The notes beneath the pieces were generated by a model. The model did not search any database and was not told the DNA's origin. It worked only from the letters and a program-made list of their open reading frames with translations. From positions 186,001-250,000 of the forward strand of contig CANJYB010000002.1 of NCBI GenBank assembly GCA_947479085.1: a DNA stretch of 64,000 nucleotides. Direction: 5' to 3'. Positions 8,882-19,234 of the stretch are shown here, piece after piece (within the stretch, counting starts at the first letter, position 1; each line of letters starts with the position of its first letter). Origin of the DNA: Bacteroidota bacterium (GTDB lineage: Bacteria; Bacteroidota; Bacteroidia; 2-12-FULL-35-15). Made by a program: the position numbers and the translations under genes.

Positions 8882-8935
8882 ATTCAATATGTTATTCTCT
8901 TTTTGCTAATTTCGTGCATTCAAAAACTTAAAAAT

Positions 8936-9376
8936 ATGTTAGAAGAACAAATAAATAAAGAAATTAAAGAGGCTATGTTGGCTAAAAAAGCTTCGAAATT
9001 AGAAGCGCTTAGAGCTATAAAATCGGCAATTATACTTTTAAAAACTTCATCAGAAGGTTATTCGGACGAAACTGAACAAAAGTCTTTAATGAAAATGGTG
9101 AAACAGCGAAAAGAAACTGCGGATGTTTATAAAACCCAAAACCGACCTGAATTAGCTGATGTGGAGCTTGCACAAGCTGCGGTTATCGAGGCTTATTTAC
9201 CAGCACAGATTGGTGAAAATGAAATAAAGGTAGAAATTGCAAAAATCATTGCTTCTGTGGGTGCTAGTTCTCCTGCGGACATGGGGAAAGTAATGGGTGT
9301 TGCCTCAAAGCAATTAGCAGGTAAAGCAGATGGAAAGATTATTTCAACTATCGTTAAGGAATTATTGAGTAAATAA
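8936..9376 (+). CDS. yqeY: GatB/YqeY domain protein
   Basis: 146 residues from the ATG at 8936; an upstream non-ATG start at 8903 would add 11 residues that do not fit the family. The start MLEEQINKEIKEAMLAKKASKLEALRAIKSAI, the middle ELADVELAQAAVIEAYLP and the end SPADMGKVMGVASKQLAGKADGKIISTIVKELL are typical of YqeY, a cytoplasmic tRNA-amidotransferase-like protein whose exact role is not established. It is followed by its own terminator and converges with the deacetylase gene. Confidence 0.9.
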   Translation: MLEEQINKEIKEAMLAKKASKLEALRAIKSAIILLKTSSEGYSDETEQKSLMKMVKQRKETADVYKTQNRPELADVELAQAAVIEAYLPAQIGENEIKVEIAKIIASVGASSPADMGKVMGVASKQLAGKADGKIISTIVKELLSK

Positions 9377-9390
9377 AGTCAGTTAATTTT

Positions 9391-9439
9391 AAATACCATT
9401 GTCATTGCTTCATATTAGAAGCAGCCAATGGTATTTTTT
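9391..9439 (+). terminator. Intrinsic terminator after yqeY
   Basis: AAATACCATTG (9391-9401) pairs with CAATGGTATTT (9426-9436), with an extra inner GCTTC/GAAGC stem and a T-run to 9439. Its end touches the stop of the convergent deacetylase gene, so it may serve both. Confidence 0.8.
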
Positions 9440-10208
9440 ATTTTTGAAATCCAAGAGTATAATCGTTCATGGTTATGAATTCTCCCTTGGTTTTCAATTC
9501 AGTTATTATTTCTTCAAGCCTCTTAAGCATATTTAATCCGCTATGTTTACTAATGTATTTAGGAAGTCCATAATTTTTAATGTCGGTAAACTCCCATGGG
9601 TGAAAATAAAGTGAAACTACTTTATCGTGTTTTAATGTTTGATTCATTATAATTTTAAAATACCAAAGTGGGAAGTTTTTAAAACTGAGCCAAAACAATG
9701 GAACGCGTAAATTCGGGGAAACAGAAGTAGGAATGGTTAGTACTTTCCCAACAAAAAAAGCAGTCCTTGGTTTATTTAAGTGATTATATCGGCCAGGGAT
9801 ATAGGTTGGGTTCATAGATGAATTATAACTATATCCCGCCTTCTCGATTTCCAAATCATCTACAGGTGCGAGTCTTGCCATTCTAAAGCCCGTGACAGGC
9901 TTATTAATTATTTTTTCCAATTCTTCTTTCGAATTTTTCAAATCCTCTGGTTTAAACGAAGAATGATAAAAACCATGGGAGGCTATTTCGTGCTTTGCTG
10001 AAAGCGATTTAATAATTTCAGGATGTTGAAGTGCGTAGGTGGCAGTGGTAAAAAAGGTGCAGCAGATACTGTGTTTGTCTAAGAGGGCAATAACCTTTTG
10101 AAGTCCGGTGGTCGAAACTTCTATTTGTTCCTGGAAAGGGACTTTGTTTCCATATTCTTCAGGAACGTCAAACTCTTCCACATCAAATGTTAACAGCACT
10201 TTATGCAC
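9438..10208 (-). CDS. Polysaccharide deacetylase (NodB family)
   Basis: 256 residues starting at a GTG (10208; a second GTG three codons in is an alternative). NodB motifs are visible: LLTFDVEEFD (Asp9), a metal-binding HGFYH pair (His78, His82), FRMARL, and FHPWEF near 203-208 with the last conserved His. Such enzymes remove N- or O-acetyl groups from surface glycans or lipid-linked sugars. It is the last gene of a three-gene unit, 3 bp after the GT2 stop, so translation is probably coupled. The substrate is unknown. Confidence 0.85.
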   Translation of the reverse strand: MHKVLLTFDVEEFDVPEEYGNKVPFQEQIEVSTTGLQKVIALLDKHSICCTFFTTATYALQHPEIIKSLSAKHEIASHGFYHSSFKPEDLKNSKEELEKIINKPVTGFRMARLAPVDDLEIEKAGYSYNSSMNPTYIPGRYNHLNKPRTAFFVGKVLTIPTSVSPNLRVPLFWLSFKNFPLWYFKIIMNQTLKHDKVVSLYFHPWEFTDIKNYGLPKYISKHSGLNMLKRLEEIITELKTKGEFITMNDYTLGFQK

Positions 10209-10211
10209 AAC

Positions 10212-10952
10212 CTATACTTTTGTTTTAAATACAATAGAATACACGGTAATGAAATTTCGGAACTCTCGCATAAAGGTTCGGAAGCTCATTTTAGAGAGAA
10301 TGATTCCCTCTCGCAATGAAACTTCATGAGGTACAAGCTTTAATTTTCTTGTTTTTGCTGCCAGCGCAAGAAATTCAGTATCGGCAAGGTATCGTTCTAT
10401 AGTGGTTCTTAAAAATATCATCTTTCCTTTCCTGTTTATTCCTTTTAATCCGGATTGAGTGTCATTAAAGGGTAACCTCAAAAACAGACGATTTAATATT
10501 TGAGACATTTTGGAAGCCAGCCACCTCTGGGGTGAAAGTGTTTGGTAATAATTTTTTTTTCGCACACCAGAAACAATATCTGCACCCTGAATGAGCATGT
10601 CATAGATTTCCTTTATATGAATTAATTCATAAGGGAAATCAATATCCGTATATATCTGGATTCTTCCTTTACTTGCTTTAATACCTGTCCGAAGGGCATT
10701 TCCTTTTCCCTTGTTAGGTTCATAACTGATGTATTGAAAATTGGCTATCCTTTTTTTTAAGAAATCAATAGCTTCGGAATTAATATTTTTCTTTGAACCA
10801 TCATTAACAATAATGAGATTGATTGCAATATCTGGAAGCAGTTTTGTTACATCATTAAAATGTAACCATACCGATTGTTCCCAATCCGGCAAAGGATTGT
10901 AACATGGCTGGATTATATCCAAATCAATAATTGGAATCTTGTTTTCAGGCAT
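10212..10952 (-). CDS. Family 2 glycosyltransferase
   Basis: 246 residues. A GT-A fold: nucleotide-binding IIVNDGS (about 47-53), NKGKGNALRTG (about 80-90) and a DIDFPY acidic segment (about 103-108) that plays the DxD role. There is no C-terminal membrane region, so it resembles dolichol-phosphate-mannose-synthase-like GT2 enzymes without anchors. It overlaps the upstream GT87-like gene by 8 bp and is followed after 3 bp by the deacetylase, so all three probably act on one glycan. Confidence 0.88.
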   Translation of the reverse strand: MPENKIPIIDLDIIQPCYNPLPDWEQSVWLHFNDVTKLLPDIAINLIIVNDGSKKNINSEAIDFLKKRIANFQYISYEPNKGKGNALRTGIKASKGRIQIYTDIDFPYELIHIKEIYDMLIQGADIVSGVRKKNYYQTLSPQRWLASKMSQILNRLFLRLPFNDTQSGLKGINRKGKMIFLRTTIERYLADTEFLALAAKTRKLKLVPHEVSLREGIILSKMSFRTFMREFRNFITVYSIVFKTKV

Positions 10953-12153
10953 TTAAGGCTTGCATTTTTGTGCGTTTTCTGAAAATTAATTCATACTCTA
11001 TTTTCATCCAGATTAAAAAGCAAGGAAGACATTTAATGGCATAAGGAATAAAGAAATTAGTTTTTAAATATCTTGGAAATAAATCTGTATAAGCCATCGA
11101 AGTAAAAATAAATGCAAAGATAAGTAAAGCAAGATTCAATTTGCTTTTTGTATCAGCAATATACCAAATGGCAACTCCTGTAATAGCAATAATAAAACTT
11201 GGAGATTCAACAGCATTATTAAATATGGTGGTCCAAACCAATATGGATGCTAAAAACAGTAATTTGAATTGTTCATCGCCATAAGATTTGTATCTTATGT
11301 ACTTTATGCAAAATAGGATTACTGCTATTCCTTGCATCGCATACCTTAGTGCATCACTCATTGTGAAATGAAGATGGATTGAGAGAAGCGACATTACAGA
11401 AAGATCGTTAACATTAGTTGAATGAAGATTTATGATTGTATTGTACCATCCAAGGTATTGTTTTGTTAACTCATCAAAAGGAATAAAAACCAAGGGTAAT
11501 AAAAACACAATGGCACTCCAGAAGATTAAATAACCGATAAATTTTAATCTTTGAGGATACAATAAAAAAAGTGATGCACCAACGATACCAAATACTTTAA
11601 TAAACATACTTGCTGCAATAATTAAAGCAGCAAGCCCCACTTTTTTTCTTTCAAAGGCAACAAAAGTTAGAATAAATAATGCAGCAACCACCGGATTAAC
11701 CTGCACATTTTGTATAGAAGTAAGTAATTCCTGTAGAACAAACCACCAGATAAATACTTTTTTCTTTTCATCAATATTTAATAGTTTTACTGCATAAAAT
11801 AAAGCCAGTGCGTTGAAAACACACCATAAAACGACACCAATATATTTTGGCAATAAAGCAAAAGGCATAATAATGAATGGAAAGGAAGGGCTATACAAAT
11901 ACCAGTCGTAATATTCGCTCCAATGATAACCGTATAAGGTTTCATGATGAATAAGATGTAAAAAAGAGTCCTGATAAATAATGTAATTATTCATCGAACT
12001 GTTCATAATGAAATTTTCAGAACCCTCTTTATATTCAGAAAAAATATCGAAAAGTTCAAGATGAATGGCAGCTCCTGCAGCAACTACCAAATATACCCCG
12101 AGAATAATGGAGGGTTTTTTTAACAATGCAAAAAGGGCATCAAGTTTCTTCAA
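10945..12153 (-). CDS. Polytopic membrane glycosyltransferase, GT87/DUF2029-like
   Basis: 402 residues with about ten hydrophobic segments and a large first outside loop (about 40-85, with many aromatic and acidic residues). This fits GT-C-type mannosyltransferases of the DUF2029 family, which use polyprenyl-phosphate sugars. The only available start is a TTG at 12153 (reading MKKLDALFALLKK), just before the first membrane helix. It is first in the unit with GT2 and deacetylase. A GT2 making polyprenyl-P-sugar, a GT-C transferase and a deacetylase would make a coherent lipid-linked-sugar pathway; this is inference. Confidence 0.72.
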   Translation of the reverse strand: MKKLDALFALLKKPSIILGVYLVVAAGAAIHLELFDIFSEYKEGSENFIMNSSMNNYIIYQDSFLHLIHHETLYGYHWSEYYDWYLYSPSFPFIIMPFALLPKYIGVVLWCVFNALALFYAVKLLNIDEKKKVFIWWFVLQELLTSIQNVQVNPVVAALFILTFVAFERKKVGLAALIIAASMFIKVFGIVGASLFLLYPQRLKFIGYLIFWSAIVFLLPLVFIPFDELTKQYLGWYNTIINLHSTNVNDLSVMSLLSIHLHFTMSDALRYAMQGIAVILFCIKYIRYKSYGDEQFKLLFLASILVWTTIFNNAVESPSFIIAITGVAIWYIADTKSKLNLALLIFAFIFTSMAYTDLFPRYLKTNFFIPYAIKCLPCFLIWMKIEYELIFRKRTKMQALNA

Positions 12154-12278
12154 AATTAATTGAGTTAAAAAATAATCGGTTTGAGAAAGTTCGAAGATAT
12201 AAAATTATTTTAATGAAGGCGTAAGAAGTTATTGAAGTGTCAGGAATAATAGTGTCGGGCTTTTTATCTGGAAGTAGT

Positions 12279-13103
12279 TTAATTTGCATGAGCCTGATAA
12301 ATGTTTCCATCAATGGATACAGAAATTAAATCATCACATGAACCATCTCCCAGATCTGCAGTTCTGCCATTTTTGTCCCGTATAGCAATTTGTAGGCCTC
12401 CTTTTACAATGTACTTACTGCAATTGGGGATGAAATTCTTTATAAGAGAAGAATTAATGTTCATTGAAAATTGCTGATTATCAGAAGTGGTTCCTGCAGC
12501 AGTACCGTTTATTGTCATTACATCATCATTCCATGCTACAGAACTGTCCCCGGCTATAAATGAAATGACATTCCGAGCATACCAGGTAACTGTTGTGCCA
12601 TTACTATATCTAAGACTTCCTGTCATTGTATCATGATAGTATTTATGTCCACTCGGACTAAATCCGCTAAAAGCATCTTTTATTTTACCATTTATCATAT
12701 TGAAATCTATATAGTAGTTAGAAAAAGAGATGGAATGCGAGTTGCTGGTATCATTGTAATTTCCAAGGTAAATACAGCTAATTTTTCCTTTACGCATTCT
12801 CCCATCAATACATGTTTTGTAGGTGTTCCCAAAATTAACGGTAATAGTATCGCTGTCGGTACTATTAGAAGAGTCAAATTGAACAACAATGGAGCTGTCG
12901 ATTAAAATACCATTATAAGGTCCGTTTTTAAGTCCGGCCTCATCCATTATCGATTTGGCATTTGAAAAGAAATTCTCTGCATTTACGCAGTCAGATGCGG
13001 AAACGGTATCACTATCAATAGAGTCATCCTTTTTGCAGCTGCCTATAAAAGCGATGACTATTAAAAAAACAATACTATATAAAATAGATTTTTTTAAATT
13101 CAT
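12279..13103 (-). CDS. Putative lipoprotein, unknown function
   Basis: 274 residues. Hydrophobic N-terminus ending FIGSC (lipobox, Cys23), then KKDDS and an acidic/Ser-rich linker. The mature part is beta-rich with repeated aromatic/Gly segments (KYYHDTMTGSLRYSNGTTVTWYARN) and ends with GLQIAIRDKNGRTADLGDGSCDD. I do not recognise a family. It stands alone between the groEL terminator and the GT87-like gene. Confidence 0.65.
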   Translation of the reverse strand: MNLKKSILYSIVFLIVIAFIGSCKKDDSIDSDTVSASDCVNAENFFSNAKSIMDEAGLKNGPYNGILIDSSIVVQFDSSNSTDSDTITVNFGNTYKTCIDGRMRKGKISCIYLGNYNDTSNSHSISFSNYYIDFNMINGKIKDAFSGFSPSGHKYYHDTMTGSLRYSNGTTVTWYARNVISFIAGDSSVAWNDDVMTINGTAAGTTSDNQQFSMNINSSLIKNFIPNCSKYIVKGGLQIAIRDKNGRTADLGDGSCDDLISVSIDGNIYQAHAN

Positions 13104-13187
13104 TTAATTTTAAATTTATTGGCTGCAAAATTACTAATAATATGCCACCTTATTTTACTCAAATTATAAGAACTAGATCAACTACAA

Positions 13188-13225
13188 ATAAAAAAACCTC
13201 CTCTTTTTTAAGAGGAGGCTTTTTG
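13188..13225 (-). terminator. Intrinsic terminator after groL
   Basis: CCTCCTCT (13197-13204) pairs with AGAGGAGG (13211-13218); A-run at 13188-13196 and T-run after. It ends the groS-groL unit. Confidence 0.85.
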
Positions 13226-13242
13226 TTTAATAAGAGGGTTAA

Positions 13243-14907
<1,665 letters not shown>

Positions 14908-14945
14908 TTAATTAATTACAGAATAGAGAATTAAGTTTCATCTAT

Positions 14946-15236
14946 TTAAACAATAGCGAAAATATCACTTTCGCGCATAATAAGCACATCCTTGCCTTCT
15001 ACCTGAATTTCTGTACCTGCATATTTACCGTACAATACGATATCGCCTACTTTTACAGTCATTGGTTCATCTTTTTTGCCCGTTCCTACAGCAAGTACTT
15101 TTCCACGTTGAGGTTTTTCTTTTGCAGTATCAGGAATAATGATTCCACCTGCAGTTTTTTCTTCAGCGGCAGCCGGTTCTATTATTACTCTGTCTGCCAA
15201 TGGTGTAATGCTACTTTTACTAGTTGTTTTTGCCAT
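14946..15236 (-). CDS. groS: Co-chaperonin GroES (10 kDa)
   Basis: 96 residues, with [10 protein letters not shown] at the start, the mobile-loop segment [19 protein letters not shown], and [14 protein letters not shown] near the end. It caps GroEL. First gene of the groS-groL unit; a 178-bp gap separates it from secG, enough for its own promoter. Confidence 0.98.
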   Translation of the reverse strand: MAKTTSKSSITPLADRVIIEPAAAEEKTAGGIIIPDTAKEKPQRGKVLAVGTGKKDEPMTVKVGDIVLYGKYAGTEIQVEGKDVLIMRESDIFAIV

Positions 15237-15414
15237 TTTGTTTTATGATTAAAAGTTAAACTTAAGTTTTATGAATTTTAAAATTGCGTTCGCCAATTGA
15301 CAGATATTGTACCAAAACAATTTAAGGCGACAAATTTTCCGTTAAATAGTGAAAATAAAAAAATTTCAGAGGTCTATGTGACACTCTGACATTTTTTTAT
15401 AAAAAGTTAATATG

Positions 15415-15798
15415 TTATTTTTGCTCTGGTTTTTGAACCGGCACTGGTGCAGTTTCTTTTGGAGCTCCCGGAGTTGCCATAGGTGCAGTTTTGGCAGCCG
15501 GCTGTTCGTTTGCTTTGGTTCCACCAATTTCGCGGGTTTTGGAAGTTGAACTTCCTCCGGTGGTTGTCCCTTCTGCCGGTTTGTTATAGGCAGTTGAAAC
15601 CAAACTTAATGCTAATAAAGCAATAGCCAGTGTCCAGGTTGCTTTTTCGAGGAAATCCGCTGTTTTACGAACACCCATTACCTGATTGGAAGATGAAAAC
15701 GAAGAAGCCAATCCTCCTCCTTTAGAATTTTGTACTAATACCACTAATATCAGTAGTATGCAAACGATTACGATTAAAATTGAAATGATGGTTCCCAT
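15415..15798 (-). CDS. secG: Preprotein translocase subunit SecG
   Basis: 127 residues with two membrane helices (about 4-22 and 53-70) separated by the typical QNSKGGGLASSFSSSNQVMGVRKTADFLEK loop. A long Ala/Pro/Thr-rich C-terminal tail (about 75-127) is common in Bacteroidota SecG. It assists SecYE-dependent export. It lies 3 bp after the acidic TPR-type gene. Confidence 0.95.
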   Translation of the reverse strand: MGTIISILIVIVCILLILVVLVQNSKGGGLASSFSSSNQVMGVRKTADFLEKATWTLAIALLALSLVSTAYNKPAEGTTTGGSSTSKTREIGGTKANEQPAAKTAPMATPGAPKETAPVPVQKPEQK

Positions 15799-15801
15799 TG
15801 T

Positions 15802-17382
15802 TTATTGTTGCTTTTGTTGATTAATTAATTTCCTTAAATTTTTAATTTGGGCTGCAAAGTAAAGCCTTTTTTCCGGATATTTCAAATGTAAATTTTCATA
15901 AGCTTTCAAAGCCTTGCTGTAATTGCCTTGCAGGATATATATTTTAGCCAGTGTTTCGCTAACAAAGGTAATATCTTCTGCCACCGACTGCTTAGCCATA
16001 TTAACCGGATTATAAAATTCTGCCTTAGGTCTCGTTAATTTTGGTTCTTCCTTGATAAATTTATCAATCAAATCAAATGCGTTGGCCTGTTTTTCTTCCT
16101 TTTTTGTAGGCTCAGGTTCCAACTTTTCGGACATTACAGAAGTATCATCTCCAAGATGTTTCAACCAATCTGTAAATGATAATGAAGCCTCATTCGTACC
16201 AGGTTTTATAGCAGTTTCAGTTGCCTTTGGTTTCTCTTCGTTGGTGTTGTTCGAAATACCATCTGAAACAATTTTAGTTTGCGGAATTTTCTCAGTTTCT
16301 TCAGTTTTAACAGTAGATGTTTCTAACAATGGCTCAGAGTTAAGAATTTCTATCTCATAACCTGCAATCACTGCCTCAGCTAAAAATTCTTTCTCCAACC
16401 CACCTAAAGATTCCTTTGTTGGATGAGTTATTTCGGGTTCTTTTTCAAGGATATCTTCAATAATTGGTTCGTGAACCTGATTAATAGTAAGTTCTTGAAC
16501 AGGTTCAATAATTTGTTCAGCTAATTCCTCTATCTTATTTTCTGAATTTTCATCTTGTTCTATTATCTCACTTTTGTCCTCTTCCGTTAGTATTTCTTCC
16601 GTTGCAGGTTGGGCTTTATTTTCCGAAATTACTTCTGCCTTAGGTTCTATCTGTGGTGGTTCAACCTCTATATCAGTATTTTCGGAAATAGACTCTCTAA
16701 CTTCAACAATCTCTGGCTTTATTTCCTCAACAACTTCTTCAATAACCGGCTTAATATTTTGTTCAAGAACTTCTTCTTTTATTAAATCGGCAACAGATTG
16801 CTCAATTGTCTCGTCTTCTTTTTTAGAAAGAATTTCTGGAGTTTCTGTAATTTCAGGCTTTATCTCCTCAACAACTTCTTCAATAACCGGTTTAATATTT
16901 TGTTCAAGAACTTCTTCTTTTATTAAATCAGCAACAGATTGCTCAATTTCCTCGTTCTCTTCTTTAGAAATAGTTTCGGGCGCTTCAGTTATTTTAGGCT
17001 TAATTTCTTCAATAACTTTGTCTCTAATCTCCTTTTGGTTACTTTGTGAAATGTCGTCTATTGCCGAATCCGTAACTGGTTGTGTTAACTTCTCTTCCTT
17101 TTTTTCACTGCTATGAGAAGGTGTTAATATTAATTCTACTTCTTTTTCTTCCTGTTTGGTAATCAGCCGATGCAGCACTTTTCTGTCTGTGGCGTAGGCA
17201 GCGGTAATTTTTAATTGGTTGTTGTAATGAATGCTGCTTTGATTATGTAGACTTTTTGCATAAAGCAAATGAGCCGTTTGAAAATAAGGGAAGTTTTTTA
17301 GTAATTCAGCAAGTAATGTAGCATCGGTCCAGGTTAATTTATCAGGGGTTTCTACAAAAGATATGAATTGATTTTTATTCAT
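15802..17382 (-). CDS. Acidic repeat protein with conserved N-terminal and TPR-like C-terminal domains
   Basis: 526 residues. The N-terminus (about 1-75: TWTDATLLAELLKNFPYFQTAHLLYAKSL, LKITAAYATDRKVL) is conserved in Bacteroidota proteins found between lptE and secG. The C-terminus (about 460-520: ETLAKIYILQGNYSKALKAYENLHLKYPEK) is a TPR-like hairpin. Between them lie about 380 residues dominated by Glu, Ile, Lys and Val, with two near-identical 47-residue repeats. There is no signal peptide. It ends 3 bp before secG and starts 2 bp after lptE, so all three are co-transcribed. Function unknown; a scaffold role in envelope biogenesis is only suggested by neighbours. Confidence 0.75.
   Translation of the reverse strand: MNKNQFISFVETPDKLTWTDATLLAELLKNFPYFQTAHLLYAKSLHNQSSIHYNNQLKITAAYATDRKVLHRLITKQEEKEVELILTPSHSSEKKEEKLTQPVTDSAIDDISQSNQKEIRDKVIEEIKPKITEAPETISKEENEEIEQSVADLIKEEVLEQNIKPVIEEVVEEIKPEITETPEILSKKEDETIEQSVADLIKEEVLEQNIKPVIEEVVEEIKPEIVEVRESISENTDIEVEPPQIEPKAEVISENKAQPATEEILTEEDKSEIIEQDENSENKIEELAEQIIEPVQELTINQVHEPIIEDILEKEPEITHPTKESLGGLEKEFLAEAVIAGYEIEILNSEPLLETSTVKTEETEKIPQTKIVSDGISNNTNEEKPKATETAIKPGTNEASLSFTDWLKHLGDDTSVMSEKLEPEPTKKEEKQANAFDLIDKFIKEEPKLTRPKAEFYNPVNMAKQSVAEDITFVSETLAKIYILQGNYSKALKAYENLHLKYPEKRLYFAAQIKNLRKLINQQKQQ
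16693..17016. repeat. 141-bp in-frame tandem repeat (about 2.3 copies)
   Basis: Inside the acidic protein the 47-residue unit beginning EQSVADLIKEEVLEQNIKPV occurs at residues 147 and 194, with a partial earlier copy of its second half (EEIKPKITEAPETISK) from about 125. The nucleotide copies are nearly identical, implying recent duplication or ongoing homogenisation. Confidence 0.8.
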
Positions 17383-17384
17383 GT

Positions 17385-17924
17385 TTACCAGTCGTTTAAA
17401 GCTCTGTTAAATATATCCTGAACTAATTGCTCATTTATGTCCTTTATTAATTGCTCTTCCACAGTTGTCAAACTTTGTGTGCTTGGGTAGTCAGCGAAAC
17501 GGGAAAAGGATTGCTCGAAATTTTTCTTTTCGTCAAAAGTGCAGGTATATTTTACATTCACAGTTATGGTTAACCGATTCGAGGCCGATTGATCATTGCT
17601 TTGTAAAGAAATGGGAGCAGTAGTATAACTGGTAACGCTTCCTTCAAAGTTCAGGTCTCCACCTTTGTTTACCAATCCTAATCGAGTTTGAGAACTTAAC
17701 CTATCTCTTAATGCCTCGGTGAAGATTTGACTTAAAGTTGGGGGAGCAAGTGATGCGTTATTCTGAAAGTACTGAACAGACACAGTTTTAGCTTCAGGTG
17801 GAATGGATGCACCATTAAATGAATAATGAATTTTGCAACCGGATAGGGAGGCAATAGTGAAAAGGCAATAGGCAATAGCCATTACCTGATAAAGAGGTTT
17901 TTTTATATGTTTGCTAAGTTTCAA
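17385..17924 (-). CDS. lptE: LPS assembly lipoprotein LptE (Bacteroidota type)
   Basis: 179 residues. The lipobox is SLSGC (Cys30), followed by KIHYSFNGASIPPEAKTVSVQYFQN, then LSQIFTEALRDRLSSQTRL and a late RFADYPSTQSLTTVEEQLIKDINEQLVQDIFNRA. This is the pattern of LptE-like proteins in this phylum. It would partner LptD in the outer membrane for LPS insertion. The only start upstream of the positively charged region is a TTG at 17924; an ATG at residue 15 would leave a signal sequence without positive charges. Confidence 0.85.
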   Translation of the reverse strand: MKLSKHIKKPLYQVMAIAYCLFTIASLSGCKIHYSFNGASIPPEAKTVSVQYFQNNASLAPPTLSQIFTEALRDRLSSQTRLGLVNKGGDLNFEGSVTSYTTAPISLQSNDQSASNRLTITVNVKYTCTFDEKKNFEQSFSRFADYPSTQSLTTVEEQLIKDINEQLVQDIFNRALNDW

Positions 17925-17943
17925 CCTTTTATTGTTTCTTTTT

Positions 17944-17971
17944 AACTATTAACTATTAACTATTAACTATT
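17944..17971. repeat. Short tandem repeat, 4 x 7 bp
   Basis: Four exact copies of AACTATT lie in the 56-bp gap between the sigma54 activator gene and lptE. A slippage-prone microsatellite upstream of lptE. Confidence 0.8.
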
Positions 17972-17980
17972 TGCTATTGC

Positions 17981-19222
17981 CTACTTAATATCGTATTCAG
18001 TAATTTTCCTGTAAAGTGTTCGTTCCGAAATGCCTAATTCTTTAGCGGCTTTCTTACGTTTACCTTTATATTTTTCCAATGCTTTTCTTATCATATCTTC
18101 TTCAACACCCTGCAATGAAAGGTTTGCTTCTTCTACTTCCTGAACCGGTATTTTTTCCGGTACTTTTTGAACAACAGTAGTAGGGGTGGAGGTATTGTAA
18201 CCTAATTGTATAGGAGATTCTGCTGTACCCACTTCCTGGTAGAGCTTTTTAATAATCTGTGCATTTTCAGGCAAAAAATCCTGGTTCAACTGATTGTCGT
18301 TCTCAATCAGGTCCACAACAATTTTTTTCAGGTCTGTTAAGTCTTTTTTCATATCGAACAGGACTTTGTAAAGTAAATCGCGTTCGCTGAAATCACCTCC
18401 CTGAACAGAATTATTCATTACCATTGGTAATTGAGAAACTTGTTGCTGTGGCAGATAAGTCCGCATGATGTCTGCGGTAATATCTCTTTGTTTTTCTATA
18501 ACAGAAATCTGTTCGGTAATGTTCTTTAATTGGCGAACATTTCCCTGGAAATAATAATTACTTAATAATCCTTCTGCCTCTGTATCCAACTTTATAGTCG
18601 GCATGCGATACTTGGTTGAAAAATCGGAAGCAAATTTTCGGAACAATAAAAAGATATCCTGTTTGCGCTCACGCAATGGCGGAACATTGATAGGTACGGT
18701 ATTTAACCTGTAATATAAATCTTCACGGAATTTGCCTTTTTCAATTGCCTGTTGAATATTTACATTCGTGGCAGCGACTACTCTTGCATCTGTTTTTAAT
18801 ACTTTTGAAGAACCTACTTTAATAAATTCACCTGTTTCCAGTACACGTAATAATCTAGCCTGAGTAGCTAATGGCATTTCGGCTACTTCATCCAGAAAAA
18901 TAGTTCCGCCATTTGCAACTTCAAAATAGCCTTTGCGTGCTTCGTGTGCACTGGTAAACGAGCCTTTTTCATGCCCGAATAATTCAGAATCGATAGTGCC
19001 TTCCGGTATTGCACCGCAGTTTACAGCTATGTATTGCCCATGTTTACGGGCGCTGAGCGCATGTATTATTTGTGGAAAAACTTCTTTCCCTGTTCCGCTT
19101 TCCCCGGTTATCAATACTGTCAAATCAGTTGGGGCCACCTGTTTGGCAATGTCTATTGCCCTGTCGAGGGAGGGGGAACTACCTATAATTCCGAACCTGT
19201 TTTTTATTTCCTGTATAGTCAT
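17981..19222 (-). CDS. Sigma54-dependent transcriptional activator without receiver domain
   Basis: 413 residues. The AAA+ domain starts almost at the N-terminus: Walker A GESGTGKE (about 40-47), the sigma54-contact loop reading GSFTSA (family consensus GAFTGA), Walker B GTIFLDE, then a DLYYRLN segment and the GNVRQLKN sensor region. A linker follows, and a Fis-type HTH ends the protein (AAKELGISERTLYRKITEY). There is no response-regulator domain, so activity must be controlled otherwise. It precedes lptE-TPR-secG in the same direction, an arrangement I recognise as conserved in Bacteroidota. Targets are unknown. Confidence 0.92.
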   Translation of the reverse strand: MTIQEIKNRFGIIGSSPSLDRAIDIAKQVAPTDLTVLITGESGTGKEVFPQIIHALSARKHGQYIAVNCGAIPEGTIDSELFGHEKGSFTSAHEARKGYFEVANGGTIFLDEVAEMPLATQARLLRVLETGEFIKVGSSKVLKTDARVVAATNVNIQQAIEKGKFREDLYYRLNTVPINVPPLRERKQDIFLLFRKFASDFSTKYRMPTIKLDTEAEGLLSNYYFQGNVRQLKNITEQISVIEKQRDITADIMRTYLPQQQVSQLPMVMNNSVQGGDFSERDLLYKVLFDMKKDLTDLKKIVVDLIENDNQLNQDFLPENAQIIKKLYQEVGTAESPIQLGYNTSTPTTVVQKVPEKIPVQEVEEANLSLQGVEEDMIRKALEKYKGKRKKAAKELGISERTLYRKITEYDIK

Positions 19223-19234
19223 TTTTAAGGTTTT

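Noticed and set aside
15237-15414. CIRCE/HrcA operator upstream of groS
   Set aside because: No TTAGCACTC-N9-GAGTGCTAA-like inverted repeat is present.
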